A program made the translations under genes and the position numbers. 39,094 bases of DNA from Gammaproteobacteria bacterium. GTDB taxonomy: Bacteria > Pseudomonadota > Gammaproteobacteria > Arenicellales > Poriferihabitantaceae. This document shows positions 15,977-24,359 of the stretch, in pieces (the stretch's first letter is position 1; the number at the start of each line of letters is the position of its first letter). Under the pieces are notes generated by a model, which saw nothing but the letters and a program-made list of their open reading frames with translations, was not told the DNA's origin and did no database searches. The DNA is taken from the NCBI GenBank assembly GCA_028066695.1, contig JALCBG010000019.1, forward strand, positions 1 through 39,094, read 5' to 3'.

Positions 15977-17953
15977 TTAAATCAAATCCGCGTCGGACAT
16001 GATTTCCACCAGCGCCGGGCCGTTGTGCGCCAGCGCTTTTTGCACGGCGCCATCCAGTTTTTCCGGCTGCGTTACGCGCTCGCCGTGCGCGCCGCACAGG
16101 CGCGCGTAGGCGGCGAAGTTCGGGTTGTGCAGTTGCGTCTGCCAGACGCGCCATTCGCCGGCGCGCTGCTCCTTGCTGATCTTGCCGAGTTGCTCGTTGT
16201 TCAGCAAAAAGTGCGTGATGTTCATTTGGTACTTGACCGCGGTGGTCAGTTCGGCGAGGTATTGCCCGAAGCCGCCGTCGCCGCTGATGGAGATGACTTG
16301 GCGGCCGCGCAGGTGTTCCATGTCGCGCGCCGCCGCCCACGCGCCCATCGCCGCCGGAAAGGAAAAACCGATGGAGCCGAGGTAGCCGGACATCAGCACC
16401 GACTGCTCGGCGCATTCAAAATAGCGGCCGAAGGAATAGGTGTTGTTGCCGACATCCACGGCGATGATCGCGTCCTTCGGCGCGAGGCGGGTCAGCGCGT
16501 CAAAAATCACCGCGGAATTGAGACCGCGTCCGCGGTCGTCGGCGCGGCGGTTGGCTTTTTCCGCGCGCCAAATTTTCCAGCGCTCGGCGATTTCTTTGCG
16601 CTGATCAATGGTGTCCGGTTTGCCGGCGGCGTCGCGCAACAATTTTGCGGTCGCGCCGATTTCGCCCCACAACGGAAGTTCCACCGGATGAAACTTGCCG
16701 AGCGCCATCTGTTCAAAATCCACCTGAATGATCGGGCGCTTGGTGGTGATGCCGGTGTGGTCGGAGAACGACGAGCCGAACGCGAGAATCAGATCGCATT
16801 CGTTCATAAACCAACTCGCAATCGGCGTGCCCGAGCGCCCGAGCACGCCGGCGGCGAGCGGATGCGCGTCGGAAATTTGCCCCTTGCCTTTGAAAGTGGT
16901 CAGCACCGGCGCGTTTAAGGTTTCGGCCAGCGCAATCACCTCATTCATGGACTCGCGCGCGCCGTAGCCGGCGATGATGATCGGGCGGCGGTATTTTTTC
17001 AGCATGTCGGCGGCGCGCGCCAGCGCCTCGGGCGGCGGCGTGATCTGTTGCGCGGCCAGCCGCCCGGCCGGATGCGCGGCTTTCGCCTCGCCGGCCTCAA
17101 TCGTCTGCACATTGTCCGGAAAAATCAGATGCGCCGGCACGCGGTTTACGATGGCGTTTTTGCAGGCGAGGCTCATCAACTCGGCATGCTTGCTGGTGTG
17201 CAGCGCGGTCTGGCTGAAATCGGCGACCGATTCAAACGCCGCGGCCAGGTCAATTTCCTGAAACGCGCCGGGCCCGAACACCTGCACCGCGACCTGCCCG
17301 GTCAGCGCGAGCGCCGGCGCGCGGTCCACTTTCGCGTCCCACAATCCGGTCAGCAAATTGGTCGCGCCGGGACCGGCGATGGTCAGGCAGGCGGCCGGTT
17401 TGCCCGAGAGTTTGGCGTAGCCGCTGCAGGCGAAGGCCGCGGCGCCTTCGTGGCGGATGCCGTAATAGGCCAGGTTGCCGGCGACTTCCTGCTGGCGCAG
17501 CGCCTCGGCCAGGCCGAGGTTGGAATGCCCGACCATGCCGAATACCGTCCGAATGCCCCAATTGACCATGGTCTCGGCCATCACATCGGACACGGTGCGC
17601 GCGCGTTGCGGCTCTTTTTCCAGGCCGAGGTAAATGCCGTCTTCGCGCACTTCCAGCGGATAAATCCGCTGCCCGGAATCTTCGTGGCCGCCGGGCGGTT
17701 TGCCGGTCTGCGGGTCAAAATCCCAGCCGTGCCACGGGCAGCGCAGCCAGCATTTGCCGTCCTTGCCGGTCTCAATGGTGCCTTCGCCGAGCGGCCCGCC
17801 CTGATGCGGGCAGCGGTTGTCCATCGCCGTGTAGCGCCCGCCGACATGGGTCAGCGCCACGGTTTTGTCGCCGGCGACCGCGCTTTTTACGCGGCCCTCG
17901 GGGAGTTCGTCAATCTCGGCGATTTTGTGCCAGTCAAGTTCGGGAGAGTTCAT
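15977..17953 (-). CDS. Rieske domain fused to a ThDP-dependent pyruvate oxidase/acetolactate synthase-like enzyme
   Basis: 658 aa. Residues 1-110 are a Rieske [2Fe-2S] domain with CPH at 48-50 and CPWH at 72-75. From about residue 120 a full ThDP enzyme follows: RTVSDVMAETMVNWGIRTVF, the catalytic Glu near 168 in GIRHEGAAAFACSGYAK, GPGATNLLTGLWDAKVDRAP, a central domain, and the ThDP/Mg motif GDGGFGQYLAEL...NN near 555-585. This group is close to pyruvate oxidase, acetolactate synthase and sulfoacetaldehyde acetyltransferase. It should cleave a 2-keto acid or act on an aldehyde; the Rieske domain could take up the electrons. The fusion is in frame with no stop or repeat at the joint, so it looks genuine. 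It follows the Rieske-GltS gene after a terminator-like hairpin and precedes lysE by 15 bases. Confidence 0.9.
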   Translation of the reverse strand: MNSPELDWHKIAEIDELPEGRVKSAVAGDKTVALTHVGGRYTAMDNRCPHQGGPLGEGTIETGKDGKCWLRCPWHGWDFDPQTGKPPGGHEDSGQRIYPLEVREDGIYLGLEKEPQRARTVSDVMAETMVNWGIRTVFGMVGHSNLGLAEALRQQEVAGNLAYYGIRHEGAAAFACSGYAKLSGKPAACLTIAGPGATNLLTGLWDAKVDRAPALALTGQVAVQVFGPGAFQEIDLAAAFESVADFSQTALHTSKHAELMSLACKNAIVNRVPAHLIFPDNVQTIEAGEAKAAHPAGRLAAQQITPPPEALARAADMLKKYRRPIIIAGYGARESMNEVIALAETLNAPVLTTFKGKGQISDAHPLAAGVLGRSGTPIASWFMNECDLILAFGSSFSDHTGITTKRPIIQVDFEQMALGKFHPVELPLWGEIGATAKLLRDAAGKPDTIDQRKEIAERWKIWRAEKANRRADDRGRGLNSAVIFDALTRLAPKDAIIAVDVGNNTYSFGRYFECAEQSVLMSGYLGSIGFSFPAAMGAWAAARDMEHLRGRQVISISGDGGFGQYLAELTTAVKYQMNITHFLLNNEQLGKISKEQRAGEWRVWQTQLHNPNFAAYARLCGAHGERVTQPEKLDGAVQKALAHNGPALVEIMSDADLI

Positions 17954-18020
17954 GGTTTTGCCGTTTTTTCAAGGGAAATCAAGTTTTTGCGGGTGAAACT
18001 CAAAAAGTCCCGCAGTAATT

Positions 18021-18045
18021 AAAAAGTCCCGCGGAAACCGCCGGG
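18021..18045 (-). terminator. Intrinsic terminator between the two Rieske-fusion genes
   Basis: The minus strand reads CCCGGCGG-TTT-CCGCGGG, a seven-pair GC stem with one bulged G, then AC and five T. It begins 8 bases after the TAA of the Rieske-GltS gene. A second GCGGGACTTTTT without a left arm follows at 18013-18002. The terminator may be partial, setting a lower level for downstream genes. Confidence 0.55.
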
Positions 18046-18052
18046 AAGCGAA

Positions 18053-19663
18053 TTATGACCCAACCCCGCCGTAGCGGACGCCGGTCAGCGCCGCCATGTC
18101 GCGGTCAAAGGTGGTCAGATCTTCCGCGGAAAATTGCCCGAGGTGGGTGTGCCCGCAGGCGCGCGCGAGGATTTGCATCAATTCCACCGAGGATCGCAAA
18201 AACCGCCCGAGCCGCGCCGCGGCGTCCTCCACCGGCAGGCGCGCGCGCAAATCGGCGCGCTGCGTGGCGATGCCGACCGGGCAATTGTTGGTGTGGCAGG
18301 CGCGCATGCCGAGGCAGCCGATCGCCTGCAGCGCGGCGTTGGAAAGCGCCACGCCGTCGGCGCCGAGCGCCATCGCCTTGGCGAAATCGGCCGGGGTGCG
18401 CAGGCCGCCGGTTGCTATCAGCGTGACCTCTTTTTTGCCGCAGGAATCCAAGTGCCGCCGCGCGCGCGCCACCGCGGCCGTGGTCGGCACCGAAATATTG
18501 TCGCGGAAAATCAGCGGCGCCGCGCCGGTGCCGCCGCCGCGCCCGTCCAGAATGATGTAATCCACGCCGACTTCCAGCGCGGCGTCAATGTCGGCCTCAA
18601 TGTGCTGCGCCGACAATTTGTAGCCGAGCGGAATGCCGCCGGTTTTTTCGCGCGCCTCGTTGGCGAAATCGCGAATCGCGGCGGCGTCCTGCCAATCGGG
18701 AAAACGCGCCGGCGAAATCGCGTCTTCGCCCGGTTTCAGGCCGCGCACTTCGGCGATTTTCCCGAGCACTTTTGCGCCGGGCAAATGTCCGCCGGTGCCG
18801 GTCTTCGCGCCCTGCCCGCCTTTGAAGTGAAACGCCTGGCAGCGCTGCACTTTGTCCCAGCCAAAACCGAAGCGCGCCGAGGCGAGTTCGTAGAAATATC
18901 TGCTGTTTGCGGCCTGTTCTTCGGGCAACATCCCGCCTTCGCCGCTGCAGATGCCGGTGCCGGCGAGTTCCGCGCCTTTTGCCAGCGCGATTTTCGCCTC
19001 CTCGGAAAGCGCGCCGAAACTCATGTCGGAGACGAACAGCGGAATTTCCAGCGTAAGTGGCTTCGCCGCGCGCGGCCCGATGACCAAGTCGGTCGCGACC
19101 GGGTCATCGTCCAATCGCGGCGGACGCGCCAATTGCGCCACGACGAATTGCAAATCATCCCAACTCGGCAAGTCGCGGCGGCTGACGCCCATCGCGCCCA
19201 CGGGACCGTGGTGGCCGGTCTTGCTGAGGCCGTCGCCGGCGAGTTGGCGGATGTATTTGACATGCGGCTCGTCGGGCGTGCCGACCGGGTCCTGATACAT
19301 GCCCTGATACGCGCCGCGGTGGTAGGGCTGCGGATGCGCGCGCTCCCATTGCAAAATTTCCTCCTCGTCCACCCACACCGCATCGTCCTCCACCCACGCG
19401 GAAAACTTGCGCAGCGTTTCGCTGTTGTTGTATTCGCTGACGCCGCTGTCCAGCCGGTAGTCCCAGCCGTGCACGCCGCAAATCAAATTGTCGCCGTCCA
19501 CATGCCCGTCCGACATCAGCGCGCCGCGGTGCGCGCAACGGCCGTATAACACCGACACTTCGTCGTCATAACGAACGATCACGAGGTCCACATTGGAGAC
19601 CAGCGCATGCGCGGGCGCGCGGTCGCGCAAAGATTTCCAGTCGGCGATGCGGAGTTTTTTCAT
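18053..19663 (-). CDS. Rieske domain fused to a glutamate synthase-like FMN domain
   Basis: 536 aa. Residues 1-100 form a Rieske domain (CAH 43-45, CGVH 62-65). From about residue 130 comes the FMN-binding, TIM-barrel part of glutamate synthase: FVSDMSFGALSEEAKIALAK, GICSGEGGMLPEEQ, HFKGGQGAKTGTGGHLPGAK, YIILDGRGGGTGAAPLIF, and the [3Fe-4S] ligand motif C-x5-C-x4-C in CLGMRACHTNNCPVGIATQ (about 449-460). It lacks the glutaminase domain, so glutamine hydrolysis is not expected. Stand-alone members of this family make or break C-N bonds on glutamate (N-methylglutamate synthase is one example). The role here is inferred: transfer of ammonia or an amine to 2-oxoglutarate with electrons from the Rieske centre or the cluster ferredoxin. 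The start overlaps the antiporter stop (ATGA). Confidence 0.9.
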   Translation of the reverse strand: MKKLRIADWKSLRDRAPAHALVSNVDLVIVRYDDEVSVLYGRCAHRGALMSDGHVDGDNLICGVHGWDYRLDSGVSEYNNSETLRKFSAWVEDDAVWVDEEEILQWERAHPQPYHRGAYQGMYQDPVGTPDEPHVKYIRQLAGDGLSKTGHHGPVGAMGVSRRDLPSWDDLQFVVAQLARPPRLDDDPVATDLVIGPRAAKPLTLEIPLFVSDMSFGALSEEAKIALAKGAELAGTGICSGEGGMLPEEQAANSRYFYELASARFGFGWDKVQRCQAFHFKGGQGAKTGTGGHLPGAKVLGKIAEVRGLKPGEDAISPARFPDWQDAAAIRDFANEAREKTGGIPLGYKLSAQHIEADIDAALEVGVDYIILDGRGGGTGAAPLIFRDNISVPTTAAVARARRHLDSCGKKEVTLIATGGLRTPADFAKAMALGADGVALSNAALQAIGCLGMRACHTNNCPVGIATQRADLRARLPVEDAAARLGRFLRSSVELMQILARACGHTHLGQFSAEDLTTFDRDMAALTGVRYGGVGS

Positions 19664-20964
19664 CGTGATTTGGCGCGCACTTTACCGCGAACCTCGCGCG
19701 TTCGCAAAAAGCGCTCGCCGCGTTTGCGGTGCTCTTCGTAGCCGTGAAATTCGGCCGCGGCCGCGCCGTAGAGTTTCGCCAGCGGCGCCGCGCTCAGGCC
19801 ATGCAAAAAGATGCTGAGCAGGACGGTGATGAACACGATGTTCACCAGCGTTTCGGCGTGGGTCAATTCGGTTTTGCTGATGACCAGCAGCACGAACAAC
19901 ACCGACGCAAGTCCGCGCGGCCCGAACCAGCCGAGAAAAAGTTTGGTCTGCATTTTTAAATGCAGTCCGGCCAGCGACAGCGCGATCGGCAGCATGCGCA
20001 GAACGGTCAGACTCAGCGCGCCGTAAAGCCAGTGCCACGGATTAAACGCGGCCAGCGCCGGCGGCAGCAGCAGCGCGCCGAAAATGAAAAACGAGCCGAG
20101 CGTCAGCAACTGCCCCTCGGTCTCCACGAATTCAAACAGGTATTTGCACGGGCGCTCCAGTTTGTTGCCGAACACCAGCCCGCCGAGGAATGCCGCGATG
20201 AAGCCATTCCCCTGCAGCGCCTCGGCCGCGAGAAAACAAATGCCGGCGAGAACCAGCGAAAAAATTCCCTCGCCCTCCTCCGACATCCAGCCATGCGCAT
20301 CGGCGCGGCTCAGCAACTTCGCGCCGGCGTAACCGACGGCGATGCCGACCGCGGGTCCGAACACCAACTGCAGCGCGGCGAAATGCACCCAGTTGGTCAT
20401 CTCATGGCTCGCCATCGCGCTGGCGACGCTGGCAATAATTAAAATCACCGGCAGCGCGATGCCGTCGTTCAGGCCGCTTTCCACATTGACGCTGCGGCGG
20501 ATTCGCTCCGGGACTTTTTCGTCGTTCAGCACCGCCTGCCCGAGCGCGGCGTCGGTCGGCGTCAAAATCGCCGCGAGAAGCATGCCTTCAAACGGGCTCA
20601 GCCCGAGCGGCAGCACATAAGCGAGCGCGCCGCCGAGCGCGATGCCGAGCGGCATGCCGAACAGCAGCATGCGCTGCGGCACGATGTGATCGTTGATCAG
20701 GCGGCGCAAATTGATGCGCGCGGCGTCGCTGAACAGCACCAGCACCAGCGTCGCTTCCGGCAAGATGAGCATCCAGCCGCCGTCGCCGCCGGCGTGCATA
20801 TGTTCAACCGGAAAATGCACGGCGCCGAAAAACATTTCGCCGAGCAGCAGTCCGCCGCCGGCGAACAGCATCGGCGGCGTCACCGGCGTGCCGGCGATGC
20901 GCTTGGACACGAGGCCGAAGCACAGAAACAGCAGGAGAATGAAGAGGACGGAATGGTGGTCCAT
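19660..20964 (-). CDS. CPA1-type Na+/H+ antiporter (NhaP-like)
   Basis: 434 aa with about 12 hydrophobic segments and a basic cytoplasmic tail of roughly 35 residues. Family motifs are visible: VLVLFSDAARINLRRL, AILTPTDAALGQAVL, the ion-site region RRSVNVESGLNDGIALPVIL with the conserved Asn-Asp, and GWFGPRGLASVLFVLLVI. It should exchange Na+ (or K+) for protons at the inner membrane. It is first in the minus-strand cluster and is joined by ATGA to the Rieske-GltS gene. That coupling suggests that ion or pH balance matters for the pathway, or that the substrate enters with sodium; neither can be shown here. No convincing promoter or ribosome site was found in the 65-base divergent gap. Confidence 0.9.
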   Translation of the reverse strand: MDHHSVLFILLLFLCFGLVSKRIAGTPVTPPMLFAGGGLLLGEMFFGAVHFPVEHMHAGGDGGWMLILPEATLVLVLFSDAARINLRRLINDHIVPQRMLLFGMPLGIALGGALAYVLPLGLSPFEGMLLAAILTPTDAALGQAVLNDEKVPERIRRSVNVESGLNDGIALPVILIIASVASAMASHEMTNWVHFAALQLVFGPAVGIAVGYAGAKLLSRADAHGWMSEEGEGIFSLVLAGICFLAAEALQGNGFIAAFLGGLVFGNKLERPCKYLFEFVETEGQLLTLGSFFIFGALLLPPALAAFNPWHWLYGALSLTVLRMLPIALSLAGLHLKMQTKLFLGWFGPRGLASVLFVLLVISKTELTHAETLVNIVFITVLLSIFLHGLSAAPLAKLYGAAAAEFHGYEEHRKRGERFLRTREVRGKVRAKSR

Positions 20965-21015
20965 TACGGGAGTCGGTGTTTGCGGGTGATTTGTTTGTCG
21001 CGGCGCGCGGGGTAT

Positions 21016-21021
21016 TACAAT
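21016..21021 (+). promoter_or_regulatory. -10 box close to the rhomboid start
   Basis: TACAAT lies only 8 bases before the ATG at 21030. If used, transcription would start at or next to the ATG, giving a leaderless mRNA. No clear -35 hexamer is seen. Confidence 0.3.
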
Positions 21022-21029
21022 GCGGCGCG

Positions 21030-21920
21030 ATGGCGCATTTTAATACGAAACCGCGGCGGCGCGGGCGAACTCGCATGCTCGGGCGAAGCCGCCGCGGCAT
21101 GTCTTTTCGCGGGCATTTTCGCGCGCGGTTGCGCGCGCGCATTTCCGCGCGGCGACCGGCACAACCCAAAGCACAACATTCCCCGCGGCGATTTTTGCCG
21201 GGCAAATCCCGCCCCGGCAATTATCGCGGACATTTTCGCCGCCGCCCCCCGTTTCGCTCCCAGGGTTTTGGCGCGCCGCATTACCCGGTTCCGCTGCGCC
21301 TCGCGGTGCTGCCGGCCGCGGCGTTTACGCTGGTGTTGTGGCTGGTGCATTTGACCTCGGAATTTCTGCTGCCGTCGGCCGCGTCCGCCGGAATTTATCC
21401 GCGCCGCGCCGAGGGGTTGCCGGGGATTTTTTTCGCGCCGCTTTTGCACGCGTCTTTTGATCATTTAATTTCCAACACGCTGCCGCTGCTGCTGCTCGGC
21501 GGCGGCATGCTGTATTTTTACCCGCGCGCGTCAAAAATCGCGCTGCCGTTTCTCTACCTCGCGCCCGGAGCCGGCGTGTGGCTGTTCGCGCGCGGCGCAT
21601 GGCATCTCGGCGCGAGCGGGCTTTCCTACGGAATCATGTTCTTCGTCCTTTCCGCCGGGTTTTTGCGCAAGGACAAAGTTGCCGCGGGATTTTCCACGGC
21701 CGCGCTGTTTTTATACGGCGGCGGAATGCTCACCGGACTTTTGCCGGAAGATTCCGGAGTTTCCTTTGAATATCATCTGTTCGGCGCGCTCACCGGCGTG
21801 TTATGCGCGTTCGCGTTGCGCCGGCGCGACCCGCTACCGCCGCCGCCAAAAAGTCCGGCGGAAAATGCCGAAGAGGAGGAAGACGACATTATCGGCGACC
21901 AGTGGAAATTGCCGCGATAA
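21030..21920 (+). CDS. Rhomboid-family intramembrane serine protease
   Basis: 296 aa from the ATG at 21030. The membrane core (about residues 88-275) has the rhomboid layout: HASFDHLISNTLPLLLLGGG (His and Asn of the family), the catalytic serine in HLGASGLSYGIMFF, and the catalytic histidine in FEYHLFGALTGVLCAF. The enzyme would cut single-pass membrane proteins within the lipid bilayer. The first 87 residues are odd: more than a quarter arginine, low complexity, and encoded by GC-rich DNA with repeated TTTTCGCGCG words. The tail is acidic (ENAEEEEDDI). A later start is possible, for example the in-frame ATGs around residues 16 and 24, but none removes the basic region. It is convergent with the third FN3-dockerin gene, with 16 bases between them. 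Confidence 0.85.
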   Translation: MAHFNTKPRRRGRTRMLGRSRRGMSFRGHFRARLRARISARRPAQPKAQHSPRRFLPGKSRPGNYRGHFRRRPPFRSQGFGAPHYPVPLRLAVLPAAAFTLVLWLVHLTSEFLLPSAASAGIYPRRAEGLPGIFFAPLLHASFDHLISNTLPLLLLGGGMLYFYPRASKIALPFLYLAPGAGVWLFARGAWHLGASGLSYGIMFFVLSAGFLRKDKVAAGFSTAALFLYGGGMLTGLLPEDSGVSFEYHLFGALTGVLCAFALRRRDPLPPPPKSPAENAEEEEDDIIGDQWKLPR

Positions 21921-21936
21921 ACCGCAGTCATGTTAA

Positions 21937-24189
21937 CTACGGTTGCGGCAGCGCTTCAATTTTGGTTTTGACCGTGGCCGCCGCGGTCGCGCTCATACCC
22001 GCGGTCAATGCGTCCAAAGTTGCGCCGCTCGCGCTCGCCAGCCCGAGCAGGTAATACCGCGCGATCATCACGCCGTCGGCGACGGTGGTTCCGTTTGCGC
22101 CGTCCACATCAAAAGAGTCGGCCAGCACGCCGGCGTTGACGCGGTCGCCGATTGCGGCCGCGCCGCTCAGATTGAGTCCGGCGATCAATGCGTTGCCGCG
22201 CACGCCGGCGAGATACCTCGCAATCAGCACGCCGTCCTTCCAATCCACCGCGCCGCTTCGGTCCACATCCATGTTGAAGCCGCCGGTGGTGGCGCGCACC
22301 GGCGCGGTGTAAGTCCCGGTGCCGGCGTCGTTGCGCGCGGCCACGCGCACTTCATAGACCGCGCCGCCGGTCAGTCCGCCGAGTTCGTAGGAGGAGTGGG
22401 AGACGCCGGTCGCCACCGTGGTCCAATTGGTTGTGCCCGCCCCCTGCGAATGCTGCACCGAATATTCCTCGATGGCGTCGCCGCCGTTGGAGGCCGGCGC
22501 GTTCCACTCCAAAGAAAGCCGGCCGATGCCGGCCTGCGCGCGCAGGTCGGTCGGCACGCCGGGCGGCGTCGCCGGATTGTCGCTGGTCTCCGCGAAATCG
22601 CCGGTTCCCTCGGAATTGACCGCGGCGACTCCGATGGCATACGAGACGCCGTTTGTCAAACCGCTGATTTCGCGGCTGGTCCCGGTGGTCACGCTCTCGC
22701 CGGCCGCGCCCGACGGGTTGATGTAGGTGTCGGGAGTCGCGGCCTGCGCCCAGCGCACCCGGTATCCGCTGACATCGGCGCCGCCGTTGTTTGCCGGCGC
22801 GCTCCACGACACCGTGATTTTTCCGTCGGCGATGGCCGTGCCGAGCGACTGCGGCCGCCCCGGAACGGTGCGCGCTGTTTCGCTCTTTGAAACGAAGGAA
22901 CTGGTTCCGGCAAAGGTGTGGGAGGCGACCTGCACTTCGTAGCGGGTGCCGGCGGTCAAACCGGTGACCGTATACGGCGTGGTGCCGCGGTCGCCGGCGG
23001 CGCCTTCGGGATTGAGCCAGGCCGAGCCGCCGTCCTCCCGCCAGCGCACCAGGTATTCCAAGGCGGCGGACACGCCGCCGGTGTCGGTCGGCGGGTCCCA
23101 TTCCAGCGTCACGGAGGTTGCGGTAACCTCGGTGAAAGTAAGCGCGCTCGGCGGTCCGGGCGGTCCGAGCGGAGTTCCGCTGGTGGTTTCCCAGCGGCCG
23201 ATGACGAAACTGGTCTCGGCGGCGACATCCACCTGGTAGCGGGTGCCATTGGTCAGCCCGGTCAATTCATAACTCCGCGCGCCCGCGCCGCCGGTGATGA
23301 GTTGGCCGGTCTCGCCGGGCGGATCCACCCAGACCGGAGCGGACGCGGACGGCGCCCAGCGCACCCGGTAGTTCGTGACCACCGGAGTGTCCGCCGGGTT
23401 CGGGAATGCGCCCGGCTCCGACCATGACACCGTCAGTTTTTGGTCGCCGCGGTCCGCCACCAAATTGCGCGGCCGGTTCGGCGCGCGAAAAGTCCGGCCG
23501 GTCACCACATTGGACCAGAGGCCGGTGTCAAAGGCGTTGACCGCCGCGACCTGCACATGGTGCGTCAGGAACGAAAAGACGACAAAACTGTGGGAGCGCG
23601 CATCGGCGCCGCCGGGAATCTCCTCGCCCGAACTGCCGATGCTGTTGGTGAAAACACTCGGGTCGTCGGACAGCGCGTGGCGGTATCTGTAGCCGGTGAT
23701 CGGGCTGCCGGAATCGCTGCTCGGCGGACTCCAGTTTATTTCCAATTCCTGGTCAACGGAATCGGAGGTGATCGAGTTCAGCGTCGGCGCGCCCGGACCG
23801 AAGCCGAAATACACGGTGTAGGATTTCGGGTTGTCGCCGATGGTGGTGATGGTGACCGTCAGCGGCAGTGTAAAGGCATTGTTTTTCCTTACGATTTCAT
23901 GGGTGGTTCCTCCGCCGGTGGTTTGATGCACCGGCGTTACCGTGGCTGCTATGTCGGTGGTGGCCCACAGAGCATCAACCGTGCGCGGCGGCGCCGCCCA
24001 GTAGGTATAGACGCTCGGGCTGAACACCGGCGTGGGGTCAAATCCCACGGTCGGGCAACTGCCACTGGCGCAAAGCTCCGGCGCGCCGTAACGCAGAGTC
24101 AAACTGCCCAGGTTCTGCGCGCTCGCATTCCACGACGCGAAAAGCGCGGTCAATGCGGCGGCGAGGAGGAGGGATTTTTTCATGGGCAT
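21937..24189 (-). CDS. Secreted FN3 protein with dockerin-like C-terminus (750 aa)
   Basis: The signal peptide [20 protein letters not shown] ends near NASAQ. Residues about 26-130 form a beta-rich cadherin-like module ([20 protein letters not shown] ... [12 protein letters not shown]). Five FN3 modules follow, with repeated [15 protein letters not shown]-type strands and the WLNPEGAAG-type loop shared by the other FN3 proteins here. The C-terminus has two dockerin-like repeats: [20 protein letters not shown] and [20 protein letters not shown], about 55 residues apart. The ATG may be 24189 or 24183; neither has a Shine-Dalgarno sequence. The gene lies 31 bases after tRNA-Ser on the same strand with no clear promoter of its own. 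It is probably a surface or extracellular binding protein. Confidence 0.9.
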   Translation of the reverse strand: MPMKKSLLLAAALTALFASWNASAQNLGSLTLRYGAPELCASGSCPTVGFDPTPVFSPSVYTYWAAPPRTVDALWATTDIAATVTPVHQTTGGGTTHEIVRKNNAFTLPLTVTITTIGDNPKSYTVYFGFGPGAPTLNSITSDSVDQELEINWSPPSSDSGSPITGYRYRHALSDDPSVFTNSIGSSGEEIPGGADARSHSFVVFSFLTHHVQVAAVNAFDTGLWSNVVTGRTFRAPNRPRNLVADRGDQKLTVSWSEPGAFPNPADTPVVTNYRVRWAPSASAPVWVDPPGETGQLITGGAGARSYELTGLTNGTRYQVDVAAETSFVIGRWETTSGTPLGPPGPPSALTFTEVTATSVTLEWDPPTDTGGVSAALEYLVRWREDGGSAWLNPEGAAGDRGTTPYTVTGLTAGTRYEVQVASHTFAGTSSFVSKSETARTVPGRPQSLGTAIADGKITVSWSAPANNGGADVSGYRVRWAQAATPDTYINPSGAAGESVTTGTSREISGLTNGVSYAIGVAAVNSEGTGDFAETSDNPATPPGVPTDLRAQAGIGRLSLEWNAPASNGGDAIEEYSVQHSQGAGTTNWTTVATGVSHSSYELGGLTGGAVYEVRVAARNDAGTGTYTAPVRATTGGFNMDVDRSGAVDWKDGVLIARYLAGVRGNALIAGLNLSGAAAIGDRVNAGVLADSFDVDGANGTTVADGVMIARYYLLGLASASGATLDALTAGMSATAAATVKTKIEALPQP

Positions 24190-24220
24190 TTTTGGGGGGC
24201 GGAAAAATTCCGGCGAAAAC

Positions 24221-24310
24221 TGGCGGAGAGAGAGGGATTCGAACCCTCGATACGCTTACGCGTATACACGCTTTCCAGACGTGCTCCTTCGACCGCTCGG
24301 ACATCTCTCC
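24221..24310 (-). tRNA. tRNA-Ser (anticodon GGA)
   Basis: A 90-nt serine tRNA including the encoded CCA. The acceptor stem GGAGAGA pairs with TCTCTCC, the D-arm has CCGAGCGGTCGAAGGAG, the anticodon loop reads CTGGAAA (anticodon GGA), a long variable arm pairs around TACGCGTAAGCGTA, and the T-arm is GAGGGTTCGAATCCCTC. It reads UCC and UCU codons. A strong promoter precedes it, and an FN3 gene follows on the same strand. Confidence 0.96.
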
Positions 24311-24321
24311 GCGCGGTTCCT

Positions 24322-24349
24322 AGCATAGCGCAGGCGGAACCATTGTCAA
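24322..24349 (-). promoter_or_regulatory. tRNA-Ser promoter
   Basis: The minus strand has a perfect TTGACA (24349-24344), a 16-base spacer, and TATGCT (24327-24322), ending 11 bases before the tRNA 5' end. The PdxH stop codon lies just upstream. Confidence 0.75.
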
Positions 24350-24359
24350 GCGGGACTTT

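Noticed and set aside
13483-19549. Several long plus-strand frames across the metabolic cluster (13483-14559, 15359-16918, 18134-19549)
   Set aside because: They lie opposite genes with complete family motifs, and their products have no recognisable features.
21920-21944. Bidirectional terminator between rhomboid and FN3 gene
   Set aside because: AACCGCAG/CTACGGTT can pair with one mismatch but there is no T-run on either side; too weak to call.
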